Virus record (IMG/VR): IMGVR_UViG_3300032224_000857
Location: 1 to 32,047 of that record
Origin: a virus
DNA: 32,047 nucleotides
Reading direction: 5' to 3' (one strand)
Shown: positions 23,313 to 30,355 of the stretch, in pieces
How positions within the stretch are numbered: position 1 is the stretch's first letter
Layout of the letters: each line of letters begins with the position of its first letter
Program-made: the position numbers and the translations under genes
The notes under the pieces: model-generated
What the model was told of the DNA's origin: nothing
The model's input: only the letters and a program-made list of their open reading frames with translations
Database searches by the model: none

Positions 23313-23754
23313 GCTCTGTCGCCTCCGGCGGGAATCGGGTCTCGGCCGCCGGCGTCAGGCCGTACTCGCGCGCCAGGCTGACGAAGTCGCGGCGAGCGTC
23401 TCGCAGCAGCCTCGCCACTGGGTTGGCCTGCTGGCCTTTGTCCGTGCTTGTCATCCAGCCCTCGGCGGCGAGCTGCTCGGCGAGCTCGCGGCAGTCTGCG
23501 TAGATGTGAGAGAGCAGGGCGAGGCCCTCGACGTTGTCGGATCGCAGCCTGCCAGCGCCAGCCAGGCTGTCGGCGTGGGCCTTCCAGTAGGCGGCAGCCA
23601 CAGGGCGGGCCGCGACGTCCTTGGGGGCCTTTGGAGTGCTGCCGGGCTTGCCCTCGGGCGACACGGAAAGAGACTTGCCGATAGCCGCAACGCGGGCCAC
23701 AGCGGCCTGCGATCGCTTGCTGTTGGGGTCAGGATGTCGGCCTCTGCGGCCCAT
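23263..23754 (-). CDS. terS: terminase small subunit, P27 type
   Basis: This 163-aa protein has the outline of P27-family small terminases: a basic N-terminus (MGRRGRHPDPNSKR), APKDVAARPVAAAYWKAHAD, a helix LALLSHIYADCRELAEQL, and the DNA-binding-like NPVARLLRDARRDFVSLAREYGLTP near 108-132. It selects the packaging site and recruits the large subunit. GAGGTAAGT is just before the ATG. It is preceded by an HNH nuclease gene, a common pair in cos-type phages. Confidence 0.88.
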   Translation of the reverse strand: MGRRGRHPDPNSKRSQAAVARVAAIGKSLSVSPEGKPGSTPKAPKDVAARPVAAAYWKAHADSLAGAGRLRSDNVEGLALLSHIYADCRELAEQLAAEGWMTSTDKGQQANPVARLLRDARRDFVSLAREYGLTPAAETRFPPEATEHGEEDAEEAALKAFCG

Positions 23755-23862
23755 ACTTACCTCTGGTTTTGGCTTAGTTGGTCGGAAATTCGTGCGAAGG
23801 CAGCATGGGGCTTAAGTCGATCGTCGTTTTGCCAAACCGACCCACCCCCCCCCTCGGGCGCC
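23755..23862. other. intergenic gap, candidate cos region
   Basis: This 108-bp gap lies between the HNH gene and terS, the place where many HNH/P27-terminase phages carry the packaging cut site. It holds a run of ten Cs (23845-23854) next to ACCGACCCA. No coding frame stands out. The cos role is inferred from gene order only. Confidence 0.35.
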
Positions 23863-24171
23863 TCACGCGTAGCCTTTGCGTCGTTGTTCGTCACGCGTCT
23901 TCCTTCCATGACATGAGCTGCACAGCACTTGGAGGTTCATGTCAGCATCTGTGCCGCCGTCTTCGAGCGGCACGATGTGATCGACGTGTGCGTCCTTGCC
24001 ATAGCAGACCTCGTGGCACTCGCGGCACGTGAACGCATCGCGTACAAGAATGCGTTGACGCTTCGCGGTCCAGTCTGCCGACAGGTAATGCGCTCGCTCC
24101 TTCTGCGGTTTCATGCCGCGCTGGTGCGGTGGTCTCCAACGTGGGATTGCGTCTGGCATACGTGTATTCAA
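23863..24171 (-). CDS. HNH endonuclease
   Basis: The HNH motif is complete: CREC at the start of the metal site, HVDHIVPLEDGG with the catalytic histidines, NLQVLCSSCHGRKT with Asn and the second cysteine pair. The protein is about 100 aa. In HK97-like phages a HNH protein beside the terminase is needed for DNA packaging and cos cutting, so this is likely part of the packaging machine and not a homing nuclease. The frame begins at TTG 24171, overlapping the previous stop; an ATG at 24159 is the likely alternative. Confidence 0.9.
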   Translation of the reverse strand: MNTRMPDAIPRWRPPHQRGMKPQKERAHYLSADWTAKRQRILVRDAFTCRECHEVCYGKDAHVDHIVPLEDGGTDADMNLQVLCSSCHGRKTRDEQRRKGYA

Positions 24172-24464
24172 TCGAGATTGTGTTTGTCGTGGAACTTAGG
24201 GTGCATCAGCAGCAGTCGACGCTGATCGCACTCAGCACGTCTGATTGCAATCTCTTCTGGCGTTGGATCAACAGGCGGGCCGCGCCGTCCGCCTCGTCCT
24301 TGACCACGCCGCAGGTCTTTGATCTGGTCCTTCATGCGGGCGTAGATCAGCGACGTGCAGACGCCAGCAACGAACGCCATCTCCGAGCTCGTGCCGCCCC
24401 TCGCGTATGTCTTGCGAACGGCCGCCTCTTGCTCTGGTGTCAGGTACTTTTTGCGGCACTGCAT
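24168..24464 (-). CDS. small helix-turn-helix protein
   Basis: This protein of about 98 aa begins MQCRKKYLTPEQEAAVRKTYARGGTSSEMAF, with a helix-turn-helix outline up to about residue 50 (VAGVCTSLIYARMKDQI), then a basic linker and a tail DPTPEEIAIRRAECDQRRL. This suggests DNA binding, and I believe this small protein type is common in related phages, where its role is unknown. The ATG at 24464 overlaps the RusA stop; a GTG one codon earlier is also possible. Confidence 0.65.
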   Translation of the reverse strand: MQCRKKYLTPEQEAAVRKTYARGGTSSEMAFVAGVCTSLIYARMKDQIKDLRRGQGRGGRRGPPVDPTPEEIAIRRAECDQRRLLLMHPKFHDKHNLD

Positions 24465-24883
24465 CACGCGTCCTCTCGGATGGTGATGATTGTGCGAGGC
24501 TGTTCATTCCTCGCGGCGTAGCGTTTGCGGATCGACCAGAACACAACCTGGTCGTCGTCGCCCCACACGCCCGCGTCGGTCAGCGCGTCGGCGACGCCCT
24601 TCAGCACGTTGTCGCCGTCGGCGTTTGGCCAGGGCGGCGCGTCGGGCTTGAGATCGTGTTTCCGCCAGTGCGATGCCGGCCGCTGGAAGACGGCGTCGAC
24701 AACCAGGGCGGTCGGCCCGGTGATCGTCTTGCCGGATGACATCGCTACCAGCTTGATGGCCTGACGGTAGACGTGGATCGGGTGCTTCGTCGGCGTGTAC
24801 GCACGGCCGAATCCCCCGCGTGTTGAAACGCGTGGCCGCGGCTGGGGCACGGGCTGGCCTGGCACCTCGAGCACGATGTCCAT
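24464..24883 (-). CDS. rusA: RusA-type Holliday junction resolvase
   Basis: This 139-aa protein has the RusA pattern: GQPVPQPRPRVS near the N-terminus, a central strand VVDAVFQRP, NADGDNVLKGVADALTDAG with the catalytic acids and Lys (D89, D91, K95), and W.DDDQV (W107 to V113). It cuts recombination junctions and may trim branched DNA before packaging. AAGGAGG precedes the ATG. Confidence 0.9.
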   Translation of the reverse strand: MDIVLEVPGQPVPQPRPRVSTRGGFGRAYTPTKHPIHVYRQAIKLVAMSSGKTITGPTALVVDAVFQRPASHWRKHDLKPDAPPWPNADGDNVLKGVADALTDAGVWGDDDQVVFWSIRKRYAARNEQPRTIITIREDA

Positions 24884-24933
24884 CCGTCTCCTCCTTGAGA
24901 CGGTGACAATCGTGCATATTCGAGTTCACGAGT

Positions 24934-25077
24934 CTACTTGGCATTCATGGCCAGACCGACATTTGCCAGGGCGTAGCCAAACCACGCAATGGCCATGCCT
25001 GGGCTGCCTTTCGACCATTGGTCGATGGCAACCATCAGGTAGACAAACCCGACGCACAGGATCAGGGTAGAGCTCAT
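24934..25077 (-). CDS. 47-aa membrane protein
   Basis: A short hydrophobic protein with two membrane segments (LILCVGFVYLMVAI and GMAIAWFGYALANVGLAM) joined by DQWSKGSP. Small proteins of this outline occur in phage genomes near replication genes; the function is not known. The start is supported by GAGGAA about eight bases upstream of the ATG at 25077, and the gene fills a gap that is otherwise empty. Confidence 0.65.
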   Translation of the reverse strand: MSSTLILCVGFVYLMVAIDQWSKGSPGMAIAWFGYALANVGLAMNAK

Positions 25078-25119
25078 GTGACGATTCCTCGGTCGTAATG
25101 TTTTTGGGCAGACGTTTTG

Positions 25120-25437
25120 TCACAGGCGCTTCAGCAGCAAGCGGAGCGTGGCGGCGTATTCGTGAGGCGGGTCATCGTCACAGTGAATGTCTGCAAAGAA
25201 CTCAATCGCCTCGCGCTCCTCGTCTGTGAGCGTAAAATTCAAGCTGCAATGCTGCGTGACCGTGCCGCGGATGTGCGGGCACACCGTTTCGCAGCTTTCT
25301 GCTGCACCATTCCGCATCCGCTCGTTCTCAGCCACTAGCCGAGCGATGGTGTTCTCGCAGATCTTGAGCCGCCACCGCAGACGCGTGATGTCGTTGTCGG
25401 CGCCACGTTCCAGCAACGTGTTGTCTTTTTTGTCCAT
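25120..25437 (-). CDS. coiled-coil hypothetical protein (105 aa)
   Basis: The N-terminal half is a likely coiled coil (DITRLRWRLKICENTIARLVAENERM). The C-terminal half begins LTDEEREAIEFFADI and ends TLRLLLKRL, with an acidic middle. It may be a small regulator or scaffold; no function can be assigned. The ATG at 25437 is preferred, with GGGAG upstream; a GTG at 25446 is possible. Confidence 0.6.
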   Translation of the reverse strand: MDKKDNTLLERGADNDITRLRWRLKICENTIARLVAENERMRNGAAESCETVCPHIRGTVTQHCSLNFTLTDEEREAIEFFADIHCDDDPPHEYAATLRLLLKRL

Positions 25438-25458
25438 TGGCGACACTCCCTGTTGTTG

Positions 25459-26310
25459 TCAGCTCGCTTTGAGCTGCTCGATCATCTTCCGCCTGGTGGC
25501 CTCGAACCTCGCGGCCTCCTCGCCCGTGAACCCTTGGGCCGGTGGTTTGTCATCCGGGCCTCGATAGCCGCCTGCCGGTCGCTGTTCCCGTGGGTTGTCA
25601 AACTGCCCACCTAGAACCTTGTCGACGAAGCCGGCGGCCACGAGCTGCGGCAGCGTCACTGGGTCGCGGAAGTATTTGCACCGTGGCAGGGCCTCGATGG
25701 CCGCCAGGGCCTTCTCGAACCAGCCCTCCTCGGCCAGGCGGTCTCCGACCTTGTCCGGGGCCGTGGGAAGCTTCCAAGGCCGTCCTGTGCCTGCGGCCCA
25801 CGCCTTCCGTAGCGTGTCCCAGCCTGCCGGCTGCTCCGGTCCTTGCGCAGCACTTCCTGGGGAAGAAGAAGAATTTCTATCTCCTCTATCTCTTCTCTCT
25901 AGGGCGCGCGGCGCCACAGCCGGGGGCGCTACGCGCCCCGCACGGGGGCGCTGGGCGCCCCCGGCCTTGTCCACCTGGTGCCGGACGTTGGCAAGAGCCC
26001 GTGATTTAGCGGCCTGCGAGAACCGACGCTCCCATCCGGGGATCGCCACAGTTCCGTTCTCCGCGTCAATCACAAGCCAGCCCACCGACTCGACCTCCCG
26101 CCAGAACTCGTCGTCACCGCCGCACAGCTTCGCCAGCAGCCGGACTGACATCCGGGCCGTGCCGTCGGAGCTGTTGAGCGCCGCCCAGCCCCACAGCATC
26201 AGGAGCCGCCCGACGACCTGGTCCGGCTGCAGGCCGGTACGGTCGACGAGCTCGAGCACCTCGGGCTTGTGGGGCAGGCAGACGTCGTAGGGAATCCATT
26301 CACCGGCCAT
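25459..26310 (-). CDS. replication initiator-like protein with HTH domain
   Basis: This 283-aa protein has an N-terminal domain (about 1-105) with EWIPYDVCLPHKPEVLELV, DQVVGRLLMLWGWAAL, and a winged-helix part WREVESVGWLVI, as in phage replication organisers; a Ser/Arg-rich linker (about 115-160); and a C-terminal helical domain from about 165. The linker DNA carries three palindromic iterons and an A/T-rich purine tract, as lambda O does with its origin. It likely binds the origin and loads the host helicase, since no helicase gene is present. AAGGAGG precedes the ATG. Confidence 0.7.
   Translation of the reverse strand: MAGEWIPYDVCLPHKPEVLELVDRTGLQPDQVVGRLLMLWGWAALNSSDGTARMSVRLLAKLCGGDDEFWREVESVGWLVIDAENGTVAIPGWERRFSQAAKSRALANVRHQVDKAGGAQRPRAGRVAPPAVAPRALERRDRGDRNSSSSPGSAAQGPEQPAGWDTLRKAWAAGTGRPWKLPTAPDKVGDRLAEEGWFEKALAAIEALPRCKYFRDPVTLPQLVAAGFVDKVLGGQFDNPREQRPAGGYRGPDDKPPAQGFTGEEAARFEATRRKMIEQLKAS
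25862..25962. repeat. candidate replication origin: three palindromic iterons and an AT-rich tract
   Basis: Three copies of GGCGC-NNN-GCGCC start at 25903, 25925 and 25947, exactly 22 bp apart. The second and third extend to 7- and 8-bp arms (25923-25939 and 25944-25962). Just to the left, 25862-25902 is a strand-asymmetric A/T-rich stretch (pure purine-rich on the minus strand). Iterons at helical spacing plus an unwinding element inside an initiator gene form the lambda-type origin design. Confidence 0.7.
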
Positions 26311-26322
26311 CCGTGGCCTCCT

Positions 26323-27138
26323 TCAAAACTTTGAGAATTGCTCAAACTCGTCAAACGCTTCAGCTTTCTTACAACGAAGGCCCTTGCTGTAAATCAGAGC
26401 GATTGCGTCGTATGTCGCCAGCGCTCGCCCGTACTGCGAAGAGTCCCTGTCCTTGCCAAGTTTGTGGTTCGCATCGGCAGCCCTGACTACACCGTTGATC
26501 GACTTTTTCGAGAGCTTCTCGACAAGCCTGCTCATGTCGAAGTCAGGGTGTTTCTTTATGAACCAGCACATGCCCTCGATCATGTCGCCCTGCAATGCTC
26601 CATCCTCTCCAGGCCACGACCTGTCGAGTATGTGCAGTGCTGTGCGAAGACCGGTCGCACTGACCCTGACGAATGACCTCTCAAGCGCCTTGACGGCGCG
26701 GATGCAGGGCCACGAGGTGCTGTGATTGTCTAGTCCGAGCTTGAACCCCGCAGACTTGACGCAGTCTGCGATTGCAAGCGTCTGCTCGTCTCCTTCTGTG
26801 AGCTGAGCGCGAAACAACACAACCGCAGAAACGTTAGTCCGTTCTCTGTTTTTGAGCCGAAACACTCGTGCTTCGTGCTCTTGGCCATCGGACTGAAACA
26901 CATCGCAAGGGACCATCCCAATCCCAAGTTTTCGAGCGGCAGTAAGTCGTTGCATGCCATCAACCACCCAGTAAGAGCCGTCCTTCCGCTGCCCAACAGT
27001 AAGAGAGCCAAACGCATCTTGGTCCAAGTTCTTCGCAATTCTGCTGACACGATTTGGCACAATAGTCCGCTGATACGAGTCGGAGATGTTCAACTCGTCG
27101 ACTCCGATCTTCTTGTTTTCTGTCTTCAGTAGCCGCAT
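26323..27138 (-). CDS. ParB-like N-domain protein
   Basis: This 271-aa protein has a ParB/sulfiredoxin-like domain in its first half: DSYQRTIVPNRVSRIAKNL, SLTVGQRKDGSYWVVDGMQRLTAARKLG (the DGMQR box takes the place of ParB DGHHR) and KNRERTNVSA. The second half is helical, with a conserved look but no known domain. Such orphan phage proteins act as DNA-binding regulators or as NTP-dependent nucleases. Base composition seems less GC-rich than neighbours, which points to recent gain. AAAGGAGG precedes the ATG. Confidence 0.75.
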   Translation of the reverse strand: MRLLKTENKKIGVDELNISDSYQRTIVPNRVSRIAKNLDQDAFGSLTVGQRKDGSYWVVDGMQRLTAARKLGIGMVPCDVFQSDGQEHEARVFRLKNRERTNVSAVVLFRAQLTEGDEQTLAIADCVKSAGFKLGLDNHSTSWPCIRAVKALERSFVRVSATGLRTALHILDRSWPGEDGALQGDMIEGMCWFIKKHPDFDMSRLVEKLSKKSINGVVRAADANHKLGKDRDSSQYGRALATYDAIALIYSKGLRCKKAEAFDEFEQFSKF

Positions 27139-27180
27139 CGCGGCCTCCTTTCAGTTAACACAACAATCCTCGGCTGCACG

Positions 27181-27513
27181 TCAACGCGACGCCGCCGCTG
27201 CTTGCCATTCACGCTCCGCTCGCCCGCTCGAGCTCGTGACCGTCCGCCCCGTCTCAACGATCCTGCCCGCCTTGGCCAGCTCGGCGATCCTCTTGCCGAT
27301 CTGGTGCGGCAGCAGCCCGCACCGTGCCGCGATTCCGCTGGCCCCAGCCGGGCCGTCGAGCAGTGCCGCGAGGATCTGCCGCTGGTGCCGTGTTGCCAGC
27401 CCGCCGGCCTGTGCTGCCGCCGCGTGCGATGTCGCCGGGTCTGACGACCTGGCGGCAGCGAACAGCGGCAGGGACTCCTCGATCGGTGGCGTGATGTAGT
27501 GCGGCCTGATCAC
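27181..27513 (-). CDS. winged-helix-like DNA-binding protein (110 aa)
   Basis: It has a DPATSHAAAAQAGG segment, then a winged helix outline HQRQILAALLDGPAGASGIAARCGLLPHQIGKRIAELAKAGRIVETG, a pattern shared by many small phage regulators near the early genes. Likely DNA binding; the target is unknown. It starts at GTG overlapping the previous stop (GTGA) with AAGGTAG upstream, and is followed by the ParB-like gene. Confidence 0.7.
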   Translation of the reverse strand: MIRPHYITPPIEESLPLFAAARSSDPATSHAAAAQAGGLATRHQRQILAALLDGPAGASGIAARCGLLPHQIGKRIAELAKAGRIVETGRTVTSSSGRAEREWQAAAASR

Positions 27514-27659
27514 TTGGCTACCTTGCCTTTCTCTGCCCGCAAAACTGCCCAGACAACGCCACGCGTCACGCCCTGTCGGCGTGCAATCTGCTCGGCTGTC
27601 GCTCCCTGCTTGAAAAGCTCAAGGATCCGTTCCTTGCTCACTTGTGGCCGTCCTGGCAT
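27510..27659 (-). CDS. 49-aa helix-turn-helix protein
   Basis: A very small protein that is almost entirely one helix-turn-helix: SKERILELFKQGATAEQIARRQGVTRGVVWAVLRAEKG, resembling the N-terminal part of resolvase- or transposase-type HTH domains. GGAGGT precedes the ATG at 27659 at good spacing, and the stop overlaps the next start. It may bind DNA as a dimer or regulate early genes. Confidence 0.75.
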   Translation of the reverse strand: MPGRPQVSKERILELFKQGATAEQIARRQGVTRGVVWAVLRAEKGKVAK

Positions 27660-27821
27660 TTCAAACCTCCGTGTATTGGCCCCGTGACGTGGGGCATTCG
27701 GTCGAGTCACCGGGGAAGGCACACAAACCCGGCCTCGACTGCGGTGGTTACTCGCCACTCCCGCTCGGCGACCCATGCGGCCTGATGCACGGCCGCCGCA
27801 GCCAGGGCGGGCCGGTCGATG

Positions 27822-28142
27822 TCACTCGTAACGGATCACCGCGAACCAGCCGCGAGGCCCGCGGGCCACGCCCTGTTCCACGATCCGGTAGCGGCCACGC
27901 TGCGCCTCGCGCCAGAAACAGCACGACTCGATCGCCTGCTGCGCAGAGCTTGAGGAGAATCCCACTCCCTCCCGTTTTCCGTTAAGGAATCGGCAGTGGG
28001 CCATGCGGCCCGTGCGGGCGTTCTCGTCGGCCTGCTGTTGGGCCGTGATCGTCGTCGTCACCGTGAACACCTGCTCGGCCTGGGCCGTGGCAGCGCCCAT
28101 GAGCAGGGCCAGCGTCATCATCACCATGAATCTTGCGGACAT
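27822..28142 (-). CDS. secreted small protein (106 aa)
   Basis: The N-terminus is a signal peptide (MMTLALLMGAATAQA, cleavage probably after AQA near residue 22). The mature part has a pattern of short motifs: MAHCRFLNGKREGVGFSSSSAQQAI, then ESCCFW and a terminal VARGPRGWFAVIRYE. Three cysteines could form a disulphide in the envelope. I associate this motif series with planctomycete proteins from memory. A phage envelope protein in the early region could serve superinfection exclusion, but that is inference. GGAGGG precedes the ATG. Confidence 0.75.
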   Translation of the reverse strand: MSARFMVMMTLALLMGAATAQAEQVFTVTTTITAQQQADENARTGRMAHCRFLNGKREGVGFSSSSAQQAIESCCFWREAQRGRYRIVEQGVARGPRGWFAVIRYE

Positions 28143-28188
28143 ATCAGATCCCTCCGTGGAACAATCGAACCATGGGCAACGTGCCCGA

Positions 28189-28425
28189 CTACCACTCGCC
28201 GCCGTAGCGGCTTCTCATTCTGTCGATGTACTCGTCTTCTCTGCCGGCCTTGAACGCAGCGGCCGCGTGCTGGTTGCCGGGCTTGATCACCAGCGGAGGC
28301 CGGGCCGGCTCCTCAAGCACCTTGCCGAGATCCGTCTCGACCGTCAGCGGCTCCGCCTGGTCCTCTGCGGCCAGTCGCTTGCGGGCCTCCTCCACCGTCT
28401 CGAAATCGCGTAAGAACTTCGCCAT
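28189..28425 (-). CDS. small hypothetical protein (78 aa)
   Basis: A hydrophilic, charged protein (AKFLRDFETVEEARKRLAAEDQA, then a proline-rich middle and AFKAGREDEYIDRMRSRYGGEW). No family is recognised. AAAGGAA precedes the ATG, and the gene sits between the SSB-like and the secreted protein genes, all in the same direction. A helper role in recombination is possible but not shown. Confidence 0.6.
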   Translation of the reverse strand: MAKFLRDFETVEEARKRLAAEDQAEPLTVETDLGKVLEEPARPPLVIKPGNQHAAAAFKAGREDEYIDRMRSRYGGEW

Positions 28426-28435
28426 GTGATTCCTT

Positions 28436-28915
28436 TCAGAATGGGATGTCGTCCGACCCGATGGCTGGCGATGCCGCCTTGACCTTGGCGGCCGGCGTCC
28501 GTGCCGGTCGCTTCGCCACAGCGGCAGCCTCCTCGACGAGCTGCTCGATAGGCAGGAACTTGCCGACGTTCACCCACTGCCGGCCGTTCTTGTCGACCTT
28601 GTGGTAGAGCTCGGCCATGACACGCCGGCCTGTCAGATCGTCGAGCGGCGTGGCAGCCCACTCGGCTGCGTTCATTCCAAGCGACTCGGCCAGCGACCTG
28701 ATCAGAGCCTTGGCCCATCCCTGGCGCTTCTTAGCTCTTACCTTGACCCACCAGAAGCGTCGATCGTCGTGGGCGAGCTCGAGGTAAGCCTCGGCCTCGC
28801 TGTCCGCGGTCGTCACGATCTTGAGCTCGTGCACGCCCTCCGGCATGTCGATTTTCTCGCCGGTCGCCGCGGCCGCCACAGGCTGCTCGTCGTCACTGAA
28901 AACGTCCCAGTCCAT
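28436..28915 (-). CDS. SSB-like protein with acidic tail (DUF669-type)
   Basis: This 159-aa protein has a DUF669-like core: MDWDVFSDDEQP, a strand region HELKIVTTADSEAEAYLELA, WWVKVRAKKRQGWAKALIRSLAESLGM, and VMAELYHKVDKNGRQWVNVGKFLP. It ends GSDDIPF, the acidic tip by which single-strand DNA-binding proteins recruit partners. With the RecA-like ATPase gene just before it, it forms a recombination pair known from many phages. AAGGAAA precedes the ATG. Confidence 0.8.
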   Translation of the reverse strand: MDWDVFSDDEQPVAAAATGEKIDMPEGVHELKIVTTADSEAEAYLELAHDDRRFWWVKVRAKKRQGWAKALIRSLAESLGMNAAEWAATPLDDLTGRRVMAELYHKVDKNGRQWVNVGKFLPIEQLVEEAAAVAKRPARTPAAKVKAASPAIGSDDIPF

Positions 28916-28970
28916 TGGTTTCCTTTCCTGTTGTTGCTTCTTCTTCCCTGCCCGCATTGCAGTCCACGAG

Positions 28971-29930
28971 TCATGCCACGGCATTGACGGCCACCTCCGG
29001 CTCAATCTGCTGGTGGCGGATGCTGATCTGCTTGTCGAGTCGCGCCCTCTGTGTCGGGCTCAGGTCGCCCGTGGAGACAGCCTGGTCGGCCTCGTCGCCG
29101 ATGGTGCCGAGCTCCTCGACGGTGGCGGCGTTGTTCACACGCTCCAGCCAGCCGATCCGATGCTCAGTCGTGGAAGGCACCGCGGCAGGTCCGTGAACCG
29201 CCGCGGTGCTTGTCCCACCCGCCGGCAACGCTGCCGTCGGTTCTGTGTTCCCTGCTGCCAGCCACGCGGCGAGCTGCTTGCCAAGCTCTTCGCCGGCCTC
29301 GCGGATGATCTGGTCCTTGAGCCATGCGGCCCTGGTCTTCGTGATGATCAGCTCGTGGTCCTGCGTCACGTCGCCGACCACGGTGAACTCGTACTCCAGG
29401 CCGTCACGCTGGACCGGCTGCAGCCCGACCTTGCGGACCTGAGTCCGGCCGTTGACCTGTTCGATAACGTGCTCGACCTTGCTGCGGAGCGTGCAGATGA
29501 TGTGCAGCTTCGCGCCAAGGATCGCGTCGACCAACTGGTTGTGGAGCGGCGTGGCGTCACGCCAGCCTGAGAAGCTGCCCCCACCTGATCGCTTCGCGGC
29601 CTTGTCGACAAACTCAAGGATGCCGCCCTTGCCAGCCCATGCGTGGCTCAGGCTGTCGATGATCAGCACGTCGTAGCCGGCGGTCTCGGCCTGGGCGATC
29701 GCCTGGATGAACTTCTCGGCCTCGTAGCTGTCGAGCTCGTCGACGTCGAAGTCGAGGCCACGCTCGCCGCTGTAGAGGCTGGCCGAGCCGCGCTCTGTGT
29801 CGATCACCGCCACGCGGCCGCCGAGCCCGTAGGCGACCCGCAGGGCCGTCATCGTCTTGCCGCTGCCCGCCGGGCCGATGAGTCCAAGCCGAAGTTTTGC
29901 TGCCGCCTTTGTTGCCTTCTTGAAACCCAT
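28971..29930 (-). CDS. RecA-like ATPase, Sak4-type recombinase
   Basis: This 319-aa protein begins with an intact P-loop, GPAGSGKT (19-26), then a VIDTERGSASLY segment and Walker B VLIIDSLSH (88-96), followed by the Sak4/AAA_24 outline GGILEFVDKAAKRSG, HNQLVDAILGAKLHIICTLRSK and VGLQPVQRDGLEYEFTVV. Sak4 proteins are single-strand annealing or strand-exchange recombinases that work with SSB. The C-terminal 70 residues are a linker and helical tail. The start has AAAGGA upstream. Confidence 0.85.
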   Translation of the reverse strand: MGFKKATKAAAKLRLGLIGPAGSGKTMTALRVAYGLGGRVAVIDTERGSASLYSGERGLDFDVDELDSYEAEKFIQAIAQAETAGYDVLIIDSLSHAWAGKGGILEFVDKAAKRSGGGSFSGWRDATPLHNQLVDAILGAKLHIICTLRSKVEHVIEQVNGRTQVRKVGLQPVQRDGLEYEFTVVGDVTQDHELIITKTRAAWLKDQIIREAGEELGKQLAAWLAAGNTEPTAALPAGGTSTAAVHGPAAVPSTTEHRIGWLERVNNAATVEELGTIGDEADQAVSTGDLSPTQRARLDKQISIRHQQIEPEVAVNAVA

Positions 29931-30065
29931 GTCTGCGTCCTTTGCTACTGGTGAGAAAAGCCCGTTTCGCGTCGTGCTGGCGGGCTGGCGAATTGCGTCC
30001 CTGCTATGCCGGCTCCGCCGGCCATCCTTTCGACCGTGGCGTCCTGCCGCAGCCGGTCCTGTGAT

Positions 30066-30323
30066 CTAGAAGGGCAGCACGTTGCCAAGTGGCCACGGCC
30101 GCGGGTCGACCTCGACGATGTCCTCGACGGTCTCGACAAACAGACGGTTCCGCTGCTCGCAGACGTCCACAATCCGGCCGTCGTCAGACGATGCAGGCGA
30201 CCAGCCAGTGAGGCGGAATGAGATGTGGTCGCCGATGGCGTGGCAGTCGAGGGCTCGACGAGTGGGAGTCTGCTCGTGTAGCCCGCAGGCGGCGGCCAGG
30301 TATTCGTTGTGGTGAGCGTCCAT
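30066..30323 (-). CDS. small hypothetical early protein (85 aa)
   Basis: The protein reads as a mix of short helices and strands (HNEYLAAACGLHEQTPTRRALDCH, then a strand-rich half ending RPWPLGNVLPF). No family is recognised. A copy of the 20-bp repeat lies immediately before its AAGGAG ribosome site, so it may be controlled by the same factor as the promoter upstream. It is followed by a 135-bp gap with no convincing gene. Confidence 0.6.
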   Translation of the reverse strand: MDAHHNEYLAAACGLHEQTPTRRALDCHAIGDHISFRLTGWSPASSDDGRIVDVCEQRNRLFVETVEDIVEVDPRPWPLGNVLPF

Positions 30324-30335
30324 GCCTGTCTCCTT

Positions 30336-30355
30336 GTTGTCCTATCTCAAATTTG
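30336..30355. repeat. 20-bp operator-like repeat, copy 2
   Basis: The same 20-base sequence as at 30507-30526 with one mismatch; it includes the palindrome CAAATTTG. This copy overlaps the end of the 44-aa gene and the ribosome site region of the 85-aa gene, and lacks the promoter boxes of copy 1. Confidence 0.7.

Noticed and set aside
24926-25123. 65-aa minus-strand frame
   Set aside because: It overlaps the better-supported 47-aa membrane protein, which has a good ribosome site and clear membrane segments.
29931-30065. Small gene in the gap after the Sak4-type gene's upstream side
   Set aside because: The only ATG frame gives 26 aa with AAGG touching the start; the composition is not protein-like. 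A short GCCGG/CCGGC stem (30008-30022) is present but has no U-run.
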